Assembly: GCA_903854805.1 (NCBI GenBank)
Contig: CAINXK010000041.1
Span: 1 to 13,479 of the forward strand
Direction: 5' to 3'
DNA: 13,479 nucleotides
From: an uncultured Anaerolineae bacterium
GTDB taxonomy: Bacteria; Chloroflexota; Anaerolineae; Anaerolineales; Villigracilaceae
The notes beneath the pieces are model-generated. The model was not told where the DNA came from. It searched no databases and saw only the letters and a program-made list of their open reading frames with translations. The position numbers and the translations under genes are program-made. Below, in pieces: positions 1-7,116 of the stretch; positions within the stretch are counted from its first letter, which is position 1; each line of letters opens with the position of its first letter.

Positions 1-464
1 AAGCGCGTGGGCGTGAACTGCGGAATGAAGGCTGCAGCCAGGGTCGGATCGATGGTAGGGGTGGTTGCAGGTGTGGGTGTGGGAGGAGGCTCAACGATTG
101 ACAGATTGGCATTCGGAGAGAGCCCGACGAGAGGAGCATAGACCCAGCCAACATTCCCAGGCACACCTTCATAACGGATCTGGATCCAATCACCCCCTGG
201 AGAACGACCCAAGGCTGGAGCTACCTGGCCCGAAAGCATCAGGCCAATCGGCGTATACAGATAGGAACTTGGGCCAGAGCGGACATTGATCTGCTCGGGG
301 TAGGTGACTTTGATCGTGGCGCCTGTCGAGGTGCTTGTCACCGTTGGGATGGACCCAGTTGGCTGCTGCGCTGCAACTTTTTGGGGTGCAGGTACGTTAA
401 ATACAATAACAAGTAATCCGATCAAAAAAAAGCTCAAGAAATATGGTTTTTTGTTGGAATGCAT
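1..464 (-). CDS. Exported bacterial SH3-domain protein (3' end outside the window)
   Basis: This reading frame stays open from ATG (462-464, minus strand) to the left edge, giving 154 codons with the C-terminus missing. Residues 1-32 look like a signal peptide or N-terminal anchor: charged NKKPY, a hydrophobic run LSFFLIGLLVIVF, then a plausible cleavage site VAA|QQ. A Thr/Ser-rich linker follows. Residues about 51-115 match a bacterial SH3 domain: INVRSGPSS, then GRSPGGDWIQI and VGWVYAPLVG, the usual start and end of this fold. From residue 125 comes a PPPTPTPATTPT linker, typical of cell-surface proteins in Anaerolineae. The protein probably acts outside the membrane in cell-wall or ligand binding, but the missing C-terminus could carry the main activity. 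The start is preceded by a weak AGGCGG ribosome site. It diverges from the zinc-ribbon gene. The domain call is firm; the function is unknown. Confidence 0.8.
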   Translation of the reverse strand, partial: MHSNKKPYFLSFFLIGLLVIVFNVPAPQKVAAQQPTGSIPTVTSTSTGATIKVTYPEQINVRSGPSSYLYTPIGLMLSGQVAPALGRSPGGDWIQIRYEGVPGNVGWVYAPLVGLSPNANLSIVEPPPTPTPATTPTIDPTLAAAFIPQFTPTR

Positions 465-499
465 CCGACCGCCTATATCTGCCAAAATTAGCAAAGGTG

Positions 500-507
500 A
501 TTATAAT
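500..507. promoter_or_regulatory. Palindromic -10 element shared by divergent promoters
   Basis: ATTATAAT at 500-507 is its own reverse complement, so each strand carries a perfect TATAAT: plus 502-507, minus 505-500. On the plus strand CTGCCA (479-484) lies 17 bp upstream as a four-of-six -35 box, and transcription would start near 514, next to the ATG at 515. On the minus strand the start would fall near 493, about 29 nt before the ATG of the SH3 gene, but the -35 there is poor. Both transcripts are inferred from the boxes alone. Confidence 0.5.
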
Positions 508-514
508 CGATACC

Positions 515-1105
515 ATGGAACAGCGAATTTTTCACGGCGACTTGAACCCGAATGACATCGCAGAAGCTTTGATGGCTTTTTTTAACCGTGGCAACCTGCG
601 TACTCAAACCGTTGGAAACGAACGGGAATTGAGAGTACAAATTGCCACCCGTCCTGGTGCATCCAGCGGCGGAGAAACCGCGGTTACAGTCCAGATCAAA
701 AAAGCTGATGACACGATTGTGGTTTCAGTCAGCGAACAGGCCTGGTATGGAGTTGCCGCCAGTATGGGGCAAACTGTGATTGCCACTCTCATGAATCCAT
801 GGAACCTGCTTGGTCGCCTGGATGATCTGGCCCAGGATGTCGAAAGCCTGCAGATCCACGAGAAAGTTTGGGAGGTGATCGACTCGGTCGCGAAATCTCA
901 CCGGTCCAGCACACAAATTGCGGAGCGTTTGCAACGTCTGGAATGCCTGTATTGTGGGACGGCCAACCCGGTCGGTGTAGGCAGCTGCATTGGCTGTGGT
1001 GCTCCGCTGGGCAGCATCCAACCGCGCACCTGCGCGACCTGTGGATTTGTGGTGCTGAGGGGCGAGAAAAATTGTCCCAGCTGCGGCAAGCTGATCCCTG
1101 CTTAA
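515..1105 (+). CDS. Double zinc-ribbon protein of unknown function
   Basis: This is a cytoplasmic protein of 196 aa with no signal peptide or membrane segment. Residues 1-110 form an unrecognised mixed alpha/beta domain. A likely helical stretch follows (about 100-143). The C-terminus holds two tandem four-cysteine zinc ribbons: Cys144/147 with Cys158/161 (CLYC...CIGC) and Cys173/176 with Cys187/190 (CATC...CPSC). Such paired ribbons usually bind structural zinc and mediate protein or nucleic-acid contacts; no enzymatic motif is visible. The start at 515 is chosen because the protein there begins MEQRIFHGDLNP and sits just after a perfect TATAAT. The open frame extends upstream to 443, but that part overlaps the promoter and the start of the divergent gene. 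AAAGGTGA (493-500) is 14 nt from the ATG, too far for a normal ribosome site, so translation may be leaderless. The gene is followed directly by a terminator. Confidence 0.8.
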   Translation: MEQRIFHGDLNPNDIAEALMAFFNRGNLRTQTVGNERELRVQIATRPGASSGGETAVTVQIKKADDTIVVSVSEQAWYGVAASMGQTVIATLMNPWNLLGRLDDLAQDVESLQIHEKVWEVIDSVAKSHRSSTQIAERLQRLECLYCGTANPVGVGSCIGCGAPLGSIQPRTCATCGFVVLRGEKNCPSCGKLIPA

Positions 1106-1111
1106 TGAACC

Positions 1112-1149
1112 AAAACTTTCGGGAGCGAAAACAACCCGAAAGTTTTTTT
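1112..1149. terminator. Rho-independent terminator between convergent genes
   Basis: A 12-bp stem pairs AAAACTTTCGGG (1112-1123) with CCCGAAAGTTTT (1135-1146) across an 11-nt loop. It is followed on the plus strand by a seven-T run (1143-1149). It ends the zinc-ribbon gene. The minus-strand dehydrogenase finishes inside the same T run (TAA 1148-1150), so the hairpin may stop both transcripts, although the minus strand offers only four Ts. Confidence 0.88.
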
Positions 1150-2131
1150 ATTTATTCCGGTAAACTCCCGGATTGACAAAATTGGGGAGTCTTTGGCCTT
1201 CAATCCCAGCCAGCAAATTCTCACAAGCCATTTCTGCCATGCGCCGACGGGTGCCATAAGTGGCAGACCCGATATGCGGTACAACCAGGCAGTTTGGCAG
1301 ATCATAGAGCGGGTGATGCGGCGGGAGAGGTTCGGGGTCGGTCACATCCAGGGCGGCGCCTCTGATCCAACCTTCACGCAAGGCACGGACAAGGGCGTCC
1401 TGGACTACGATGGGGCCGCGGGCGGTGTTAATCAAGATTGCGCTAGGTTTCATTTTCTTCAAGGCCGTTTCATCGATCACGCCCCTTGTCGTAGCAGTCA
1501 GCGGACAATGCAAACTGACAAAATCACTTTCAGCAAGCAGCTCATCCAGCGAGCAATATTTTGCCTGAAAATTGACTTCAACATCGGGTATTCGGTTTGA
1601 ATCTGTGTAAATGAGATTAAGCCCGAACCCTTTGGCACGCTCAGAGACTGCTTTACCAATTTTGCCCATGCCCACGATCCCAAGCGTGGCTCCGCGCAAA
1701 TCAGCACCTAACCAGCCCGTGGGGGACCAGGTTCGCCAAAAACCATCGCGAGCATCCATGGCGGCCTTCGGCAATATCCGCGCCGAGGATAACAAAAGCG
1801 CCATCGCCAGGTCAGCGGTTGCATCCGTCAGGACTCCAGGAGTATTACCAACCGGAATGCCCCGGCGCGTGCAGGCATCAATGTCGATATTATCGAAGCC
1901 AACCGCCATGTTACTGATGACGCGCAACCGGGGCGCCCCATCCAGTAAAGCCGCATCCACCCGATCGATCAGCAGACAAAGAATGCCTTCCGCTTCTCCC
2001 AATAGTTCCAACAGGTGGGGGGCAAATCCCGACGGCTCGGCCGGGCCGACTAACAATCGGACTCGTCCCTGCAGGGAAGAGATCCACTCGGGTGGAAGCG
2101 GGTGTGCAAGCAAAACAAGTGGCAAAGCCAT
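1148..2131 (-). CDS. D-2-hydroxyacid dehydrogenase (glyoxylate/hydroxypyruvate reductase-like)
   Basis: The product is 327 aa, the usual length for the D-isomer-specific 2-hydroxyacid dehydrogenase family. These cytoplasmic enzymes reduce 2-keto acids such as glyoxylate or hydroxypyruvate with NAD(P)H. Visible motifs are VGFDNIDIDACTRRGIPVGN (78-97) in the substrate domain, the Rossmann loop GIVGMGKIG (151-159), and the catalytic trio Arg238 (NTARGP), Glu267 (DPEPLP) and His286 (PHIGSAT). Asp177, just after the second Rossmann strand (LIYTDSNR), would favour NAD(H) over NADP(H), but this is only a hint. Substrate choice cannot be read from sequence: glyoxylate, hydroxypyruvate and other 2-keto acids all fit, while phosphoglycerate dehydrogenase is less likely because no C-terminal ACT domain is present. 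The ATG at 2131 has a strong ribosome site, AAAGGAGT, six bases upstream. The gene is convergent with the zinc-ribbon gene and seems to stand alone. Confidence 0.92.
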   Translation of the reverse strand: MALPLVLLAHPLPPEWISSLQGRVRLLVGPAEPSGFAPHLLELLGEAEGILCLLIDRVDAALLDGAPRLRVISNMAVGFDNIDIDACTRRGIPVGNTPGVLTDATADLAMALLLSSARILPKAAMDARDGFWRTWSPTGWLGADLRGATLGIVGMGKIGKAVSERAKGFGLNLIYTDSNRIPDVEVNFQAKYCSLDELLAESDFVSLHCPLTATTRGVIDETALKKMKPSAILINTARGPIVVQDALVRALREGWIRGAALDVTDPEPLPPHHPLYDLPNCLVVPHIGSATYGTRRRMAEMACENLLAGIEGQRLPNFVNPGVYRNK

Positions 2132-2279
2132 TGTTACTCCTTTTGAATAATTATTTCGGTTTTACCAGCAGAGTGATTTTTCGGCAAGACCTAATATAAG
2201 GAAAAATGCACTTTCCAAACCAAGGGGCGTTTCCACATGGGAATATCGATTCGCTGATCAATATTTCTGCACCCGAAAG
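2132..2279. other. Intergenic stretch between dehydrogenase and IS remnant
   Basis: This 148-bp AT-rich stretch holds the 5' leader of the dehydrogenase, including its ribosome site (complement of ACTCC at 2136-2140). A loose minus-strand TATATT near 2193-2198 could be a -10 box, but no convincing -35 is spaced correctly. I see no open reading frame or RNA gene here. Confidence 0.4.
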
Positions 2280-2293
2280 GTGATCGTTCCAAA
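2280..2293 (+). repeat. Left terminal inverted repeat of IS
   Basis: GTGATCGTTCCAAA here is an exact inverted copy of 3579-3592. Similarity continues inward more loosely (GGTAATATTTG against GGTAGTAAAAG after a 3-nt offset). It lies 54 bp beyond the transposase stop codon. Confidence 0.75.
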
Positions 2294-2316
2294 ATTGGTA
2301 ATATTTGAAAAGGACA

Positions 2317-2340
2317 AACAACCGTAGGGAATCGGTTGTT
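2317..2340 (-). terminator. Hairpin after the transposase stop, probable terminator
   Basis: AACAACCG (2317-2324) pairs with CGGTTGTT (2333-2340) over an 8-nt loop. On the minus strand it starts 7 nt after the transposase stop codon and is followed by TGTCCTTTTC, a modest T-rich tail. It may instead be part of the IS end structure. Confidence 0.45.
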
Positions 2341-2347
2341 GCAAAGT

Positions 2348-3495
2348 CTAAGCGAGCAAATCTGCCAACTTCAAACCCGGCGATAAATGTGAACCTGCAA
2401 AGGCAATCAGGCGGCTGCCATTGAGCGCAGACTGTTCACGTTTATAACCTCGCATAGTGCGGTAACGCTCCTTTATCCACCAACCGATGCTTCGTTCACA
2501 GTGGTTGTTAGTGCCGTCTATCATCCTGTATCCATATTCATCCTACCACGTTCGATAAAATGTTAGGCGCGGCCAGAGATTCCAACGATCCATAAACAAG
2601 TTTCGCGTGCGGTAAGCGGCATCATGTTTCTTTCCTTTTCCTGGTTTCCGGGCTTTGGCATAGCGCAAATACATTTCTTCAAGCAAGGATTGCTCATCAG
2701 AAATGCGAGCGTGGATCATCTCTCTTAGCCTGGTCAAATCACTGATAGCTTGTTCCGTCGTAATGCCGATAGTTTCTAAAGAATGATCTTGATTTGCGGC
2801 AATCAAGGCAGTCAGTTCATCAACCTGGGCATCGGTGTTCCGACCAACATGGCTTTTGCAGACTTGATGAGATCGCCCTGTCTCATCGCTCACTTTCTTG
2901 AACCCGTCAGCATCATGTGTTACCAAAACATCAGCGTCCACGGCATCTAGGATCGGCTCGAACCAGGCCTTCAATTGCTCTGCATCTTCACCGGGCAAGA
3001 TATCAATACTTAACACCATCCAGTTGACTGCATCCACGCTAATCCCGATCGGAACCCATTTCCCGTTACAGCGGATACTGGTAACATCTGCCCAGACTGC
3101 CTTAGTTTGGTAGCCAGTCAACAGGTTCCTTTGTTTCATACCAGGCACTTTCTCTGCTGCATATTGAACTGCACGGTAAGCACTTGTTTTACCAATCCCA
3201 ATTCCAAGGCTGCCCAATAACTCAATCCCAAAAAGTATAACATGACAGCCACCACAAGCACGTGCATCGAATTTTGTTGGTTGTTAACGCAATCTGGATA
3301 TACCCGGAAGGTGCAGCTACACTTTATACAGTGATATCGCCATGCCAAAACTTCTTCATACTGGGTATCCAAAATCTTCTTTTACACGATTTGTCGTGGA
3401 TAAAATGTCATTCCAGGGCAGCCTGGGCGTGAACACCTTTTTGGTTGTGGGTATGTATCAATTTTCACATCTGGTAAAAGTAATTTCAGTCGCAT
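2348..3495 (-). pseudogene. DDE transposase, broken by frameshifts and an in-frame TAG
   Basis: One transposase of about 380 codons can be read in four frame-segments. Segment A (from ATG 3493-3495) starts MRLKLLLPDVKIDTYP and has CSRPGC, the first zinc-ribbon pair. It shifts frame in the A4 run 3402-3405. Segment B, IHDKSCKR, shifts near 3371-3377. Segment C, DTQYEEVLAWRYHC followed by IKCSCTFRVYP, carries the second Cys pair and runs to about 3230. Segment D begins within ELLGSLGIGIGKTSAYRAVQ. It holds two candidate catalytic aspartates (WADVTSIR and VTHDADGF) and ends at TAG 2543-2545. After that stop the same frame continues MIDGTNN, then HCERSIGWWIKERYRTMRGY, to TAG 2348-2350. That tail holds the likely catalytic Glu (CER). 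The element therefore cannot make a full transposase from its own copy unless frames are recoded several times. The segment joins and the catalytic residues are inferred from family memory. Confidence 0.88.
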
Positions 3496-3522
3496 ATAAT
3501 AGACCTATCGTGTTTTTGTTAG

Positions 3523-3556
3523 GATTGTGGGGCGGTTGCCAGACTGCCCCACAATC
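3523..3556. repeat. Stem-loop at the right end of the IS
   Basis: GATTGTGGGGC (3523-3533) pairs perfectly with GCCCCACAATC (3546-3556) over a 12-nt loop, where two more pairs may form. It lies 28 bp upstream of the transposase ATG on the minus strand and 22 bp inside the right inverted repeat. It could shield the transposase from outside transcription or be part of the transposition end. It lacks a long T run on either strand. Confidence 0.6.
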
Positions 3557-3578
3557 ATTTAAACACGCTTTTACTACC

Positions 3579-3592
3579 TTTGGAACGATCAC
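3579..3592 (-). repeat. Right terminal inverted repeat of IS
   Basis: TTTGGAACGATCAC is the exact reverse complement of the left repeat at 2280-2293. The extended -10 promoter of the signalling block begins only 22 bp beyond it. Confidence 0.75.
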
Positions 3593-3613
3593 GTGCATAG
3601 TGTGTTTACATTT

Positions 3614-3622
3614 TGATATAAT
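3614..3622 (+). promoter_or_regulatory. Extended -10 promoter for the kinase 1 operon
   Basis: TGATATAAT is a full extended -10 motif (TGn plus TATAAT at 3617-3622). The expected start is near 3629, leaving an untranslated leader of about 140 nt before the kinase. No good -35 is seen at 17 bp (TGCATA), which is tolerated for extended -10 promoters. The prediction is by motif only. Confidence 0.45.
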
Positions 3623-3680
3623 GTCAATCAGCAAGTTGATTCATTTGTATTAATACTTTGGCTGTTATCCTTCAGGGGAA

Positions 3681-3749
3681 TTGAACACTTCGGACGAAAT
3701 CCGATGCCAGCGTGAACTGGAAAGGTTAATTTCCGAGGCAATGAACTGA
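3681..3749 (+). CDS. Possible 22-residue leader peptide or gene remnant
   Basis: A TTG at 3681 is preceded by AGGGG (3674-3678), only 2 nt away, and opens a 22-codon frame ending TGA 3747-3749, 19 nt before the kinase start. The peptide begins LNTSDEIRCQRELERLI and ends SEAMN, helical and acidic and not random-looking. The frame is open back to 3654. The same bases form three adjacent small hairpins (stems 3691-3694/3700-3703, 3707-3710/3717-3720, 3719-3723/3730-3734; the last two share 3719-3720 and cannot both form fully). It may be a leader peptide, the tail of a gene lost when the IS inserted, or simply structured leader RNA. I do not recognise it. Confidence 0.3.
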   Translation: MNTSDEIRCQRELERLISEAMN

Positions 3750-3768
3750 CCAGGCAGGAGGTAAAGGC

Positions 3769-6700
3769 GTGGAAGAAAAACCATTATTTCTCGTCGTTGA
3801 CGATGATCCTCTTTTACGTGACGCTACCATGAGCGTCTTGAATCAGGCCGGATATCGCACCTGCCAGGCTGCTGATGGTCTGACCGGTCTGCAAATGGTC
3901 CGTGACCAAAAGCCCGATCTCACCCTGTTGGATGTCAATTTTCCCGATATCAGCGGCCTGGAAGTCTGCCGTCTCATTAAAACTGACCCGGCCCTGGCGG
4001 GCTGTTTTGTGTTTTTCCTTACCACTGAACGCATCGACCCTGATAGTACACTGGAAGGATTCGCAGGGGGTGCGGACGGTTATATCGCGCGCCCGATCAG
4101 TAATGCTGAGCTGCTGGCCCGTGTGCAAGCCATGCTGCGAATCCAGCAAACGAAGGCTGCCCTGCGCGAGAGCGAAAAGCGACTGCGCGAAGTCCTGGAG
4201 AACTCGCTGGATGCATCCTACAAGCGCAATCTGAAAACTAACGACTATGATTACTTAAGCCCCGTTTTCACTCGGCTTTCCGGTTACAGCCCGGATGAAA
4301 TGAAAACGCTGCCTCTTGAAACAGCCTTGAGCTTGATGCATCCGGACGATAAGCCTGAAGTCGAGCGCGTGCTTGCCCTGTCCCTGTCTGGCCCTGCCGG
4401 CATACCCCACCAGGTCGAATACCGCTTTAAGCACAAGGATGGACACTTTCGTTGGTTTCATGACCAGTACGTCGTTCTGCAAGATGCCAATAACCAGTCC
4501 CTGGCGTTGATCGGCAGCGTCAGTGATATCACCGAGCGCAAGCAGTCTGACACGGCCTTAAGGGAGAGTGAAGCCAAACTAAAGAAAGCCCAGCAGTACG
4601 CCCACCTGGGCAGCTGGAGCTGGAATATCAAGACAAATCAGCTGGATTGGTCCGACGAGATGTTCCACATCTTTGGGTTGGAGAAAGACACGTTTACCGG
4701 ATCGCTTGAAACTGTGATTACAAATGCCATCCACCCTGATGATCGCAAAAAGGTGGATGAATCAAACATCTCGGTCACCCAGGATAAACAACCGGTCCCG
4801 CTGGAATATAGGGTCATCTGGCCTGATAAATCGGTCCATACCGTCTGGGCTGAGGCCGGCGAGCTAAAGCTTGACGATGCCGGCAACCCGGAGTCGCTCA
4901 GCGGATACGTGCTGGACATCACCGAACGCAAGCAGGTGGAATCTAAGCTGGTCTTCGCCAACGAACAGCTCGCGCTGGCTCAACTATCAGCGGGGGCGGG
5001 AATATGGAATTGGGAGATGCCCACCAATCAACTCAACTGGTCACCGGAACTTTTCGAACTGTTTGGTCTGGACCCAGACAAAACAGAGGCAACATTTGAT
5101 GCCTGGCGAAACGCGATACATCCGCAGGATCGACAGAGCGCGGAAGATCGTATGAATGAATCGATTCGCAATCACACATCCTTAAACAGTGAAGCCCGGA
5201 TCATCCTGCCTTCGGGCCAGACGCGCTGGATCAATGCGCTGGGCACCACGCTCTACGATGAACAGGGCGAAGCTCAACGCATGTCCGGAATATGTTTTGA
5301 CATCACCAAGCGCAAGCAGGCGGAAGAGGCACTGCGCGAGAATGAAAAAAAACTTCGCATTATTTTTGAGACCATGTCTGAAGGCATCGCCTTAAATGAA
5401 ATCATCTACAATGAAAGCGGCGAGATGATCGACTACCGCATTCTGGATGTCAATAAGGCCTTTTACTCCACTGCAGATTACAGCGGTCAGGTTGTGGTAG
5501 GTAATGTAGCCAGCGTTATTTATGGCATGTCGCCTGAGATTATCAAAGAATTTTGGGAGACGCATCGCACCTGCAAAGATGTTCAACATACTGAAATGCT
5601 CAGCCCAATTAACAACAAATGGTTTTATATCTCCACGTCACCTTTTATCGATAATAAATTTATCACATCCTTCTTCGACATCACTGAACGCAAGCGGGTA
5701 GAAGACAATCTGCGCCAATCTCAAGAGCTATTCTCCAGCGCCTTCCATGTGAGTCCTGCTGGGATCACAATTACCCGCATCGCCGACGGAAAAATTATTG
5801 ATGCCAATCAAGCCTTTCTTGACATATTTGGATTCAGCCGCGAAGAGACGATAGGGCATACATCATTAGAATTGAAAATGCTCGATCCCGAAGAACGAGG
5901 GAAGCTGATACAACAACAGCTTGCTTCGGGAGGACTGCAAAATTTCGAATTCCTGTTACATACGAAATCAGGCAGGCTGGTCAATTTGCTATTTTCTTCA
6001 AAGCCGTTGGATTTGGGCGGGGAAGCTTGTCACATTACAACCATGATTGACATCACCGATCGCAAAAAGGCAGAGATAATATTTCGCGATATCATCGATA
6101 AGAATCCGATAGCAATTCAAGTTGTCGATAGAGAAGGGTACACACTCAAAGTGAATGCAGCGCACACTCAACTATTTGGATCTGTGCCACCTTCCAATTA
6201 TTCAATTTTCAATAGTGATCAAAAAAGATCACAAGACGCCACTGAATTACTTGAACTAGTCAAAAATGGTGAGATTGTTCACTTTCCCGATATACAAACT
6301 AATCCTCATAGTGTGGTGTCCGAAGTACCGGATGTCCCGGTTTGGATACGGACGACTGGTTTTTCTCTTGGGAATGAAAAGGAAAAACCGGAACAGATTG
6401 TATTTATGTATCAAAATATCACAGAACGCAAGCAGGCCGAACAGGATCTGGCGAACTCGCACGAACAGTTACGTCAAATCAATGTGCGACTGGTTGAAGT
6501 GGAAGGGGCTGAACGGAAGGCTCTATCAAAAGAATTGCATGACCGTGTGGGTCAAAGCCTGACTGCCTTGAATATTAACCTGGGATTGATCCGTGGCCAA
6601 CTTGAAAAAGAAACACCGCAAAAATTGACAGCGCGTTTTGAGACCGCATCCGAACTGGTGACAGAAATCACAGATCACATTCGGGACGTCATGGCCGAAC

Positions 6701-7116
6701 TTCACCCTCCCGTGTTGGACGACTACGGCCTAGCCGCTTCCCTGCGCTGGTACGCCGAGCGCTTGAAACAACAAACAGGCCTGGATGTGGAGGTCAATGG
6801 AAATGTGAGTGAACCTCGGCTGCCGATATCTATTTCCATCACTTTATTTCGCATCGCCCAAGAAGCCCTGACAAATATCATCAAGCATGCAAACGCTTCT
6901 TTGGCAATAATCAACGTGGAAATTCAGCCTAGTATGATAGAGATGACCATCATTGACAATGGTATCGGTTTTGATTTAATGCGCTCGACCATGAAGGGAG
7001 AAGTTCACTGGGGTTTGTTAACCATGCGTGAACGTGCTGAGGCTTTGAATGGTAAACTTGAGATCGAAAGTGTCCCAGGCGAAGGAACGAAACTACTTTT
7101 CAGCATACCCAGGTGA
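3769..7116 (+). CDS. Multi-PAS histidine kinase with N-terminal receiver (REC-PAS6-HisKA_3-HATPase)
   Basis: A cytoplasmic sensor kinase of 1115 aa with no membrane segment. Residues 5-125 form a receiver with acidic pocket Asp11-13, phospho-acceptor Asp55 and Thr85, but Arg108 stands where a Lys is expected (IARPI). Six PAS domains follow (about 137-258, 265-388, 395-517, 523-643, 650-768, 771-889), each ending in a DITERKQ-like linker. PAS 2 and 3 are close relatives (WSWNIKTNQLDWS and WNWEMPTNQLNWS) of the PAS_3 kind. The catalytic part is of the NarX/DegS type: phospho-acceptor His924 (KELHDRVGQ), Asn1036 (EALTNIIKHA), DNGIGFD at 1063-1069 and GLLTMRERAEALNG at 1082. The GTG start (3769) sits 6 nt after a perfect AGGAGGT. 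The natural partner is the NarL-type regulator 4 bp downstream. The N-terminal receiver suggests control by another phosphodonor. The ligands of the PAS domains are unknown. Confidence 0.95.
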   Translation: MEEKPLFLVVDDDPLLRDATMSVLNQAGYRTCQAADGLTGLQMVRDQKPDLTLLDVNFPDISGLEVCRLIKTDPALAGCFVFFLTTERIDPDSTLEGFAGGADGYIARPISNAELLARVQAMLRIQQTKAALRESEKRLREVLENSLDASYKRNLKTNDYDYLSPVFTRLSGYSPDEMKTLPLETALSLMHPDDKPEVERVLALSLSGPAGIPHQVEYRFKHKDGHFRWFHDQYVVLQDANNQSLALIGSVSDITERKQSDTALRESEAKLKKAQQYAHLGSWSWNIKTNQLDWSDEMFHIFGLEKDTFTGSLETVITNAIHPDDRKKVDESNISVTQDKQPVPLEYRVIWPDKSVHTVWAEAGELKLDDAGNPESLSGYVLDITERKQVESKLVFANEQLALAQLSAGAGIWNWEMPTNQLNWSPELFELFGLDPDKTEATFDAWRNAIHPQDRQSAEDRMNESIRNHTSLNSEARIILPSGQTRWINALGTTLYDEQGEAQRMSGICFDITKRKQAEEALRENEKKLRIIFETMSEGIALNEIIYNESGEMIDYRILDVNKAFYSTADYSGQVVVGNVASVIYGMSPEIIKEFWETHRTCKDVQHTEMLSPINNKWFYISTSPFIDNKFITSFFDITERKRVEDNLRQSQELFSSAFHVSPAGITITRIADGKIIDANQAFLDIFGFSREETIGHTSLELKMLDPEERGKLIQQQLASGGLQNFEFLLHTKSGRLVNLLFSSKPLDLGGEACHITTMIDITDRKKAEIIFRDIIDKNPIAIQVVDREGYTLKVNAAHTQLFGSVPPSNYSIFNSDQKRSQDATELLELVKNGEIVHFPDIQTNPHSVVSEVPDVPVWIRTTGFSLGNEKEKPEQIVFMYQNITERKQAEQDLANSHEQLRQINVRLVEVEGAERKALSKELHDRVGQSLTALNINLGLIRGQLEKETPQKLTARFETASELVTEITDHIRDVMAELHPPVLDDYGLAASLRWYAERLKQQTGLDVEVNGNVSEPRLPISISITLFRIAQEALTNIIKHANASLAIINVEIQPSMIEMTIIDNGIGFDLMRSTMKGEVHWGLLTMRERAEALNGKLEIESVPGEGTKLLFSIPR

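Larger units (their letters stand above)
2280..3592 (-). mobile_element. Degraded insertion sequence with DDE transposase remnant
   Basis: The element is bounded by a perfect 14-bp inverted repeat (GTGATCGTTCCAAA at 2280-2293 and its complement at 3579-3592), giving about 1313 bp. Between the repeats lies one broken transposase gene that fills most of the length. Each end also carries a hairpin just inside the repeat (2317-2340 and 3523-3556). No target-site duplication was found directly outside the repeats: the flanks CCCGAAAG and GTGCATAG do not match. This suggests either an old insertion or a true boundary a few bases further out. TGCAC occurs just outside both repeats, with a 7-nt offset on the left. 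I could not name the IS family. The transposase resembles a DDE group whose C-terminal layout recalls IS6. Confidence 0.8.

Noticed and set aside
443..514. Longer N-terminus for the zinc-ribbon protein
   Set aside because: It would overlap the start of the divergent gene and the -10 box. The extra residues look like translated promoter, and ATG 515 fits better.
1611..2150. Long plus-strand open frame opposite the dehydrogenase (179 codons)
   Set aside because: It is antisense to a clear enzyme gene, its protein is low-complexity Ser/Pro/Arg-rich, and it has no recognisable domain.
3220..3240. Programmed -1 frameshift in the transposase at ACTTTTTGG
   Set aside because: The site is not a good slippery heptamer, and two other frame breaks plus an in-frame TAG show general decay.
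3671..3760. Resemblance of the kinase 1 leader to a cobalamin riboswitch core (GGGGAA ... GAAATCCGATGCCAG)
   Set aside because: Only short pieces fit. The CCCGC block and a proper B12 box with its pairing are missing, so it is listed only as a structured leader.
3496..3760. Target-site duplication around the IS, or hairpin 3523-3556 as an integron attC-like site
   Set aside because: Flanks of the inverted repeats do not match, and the hairpin lacks attC core sites and any integrase context.
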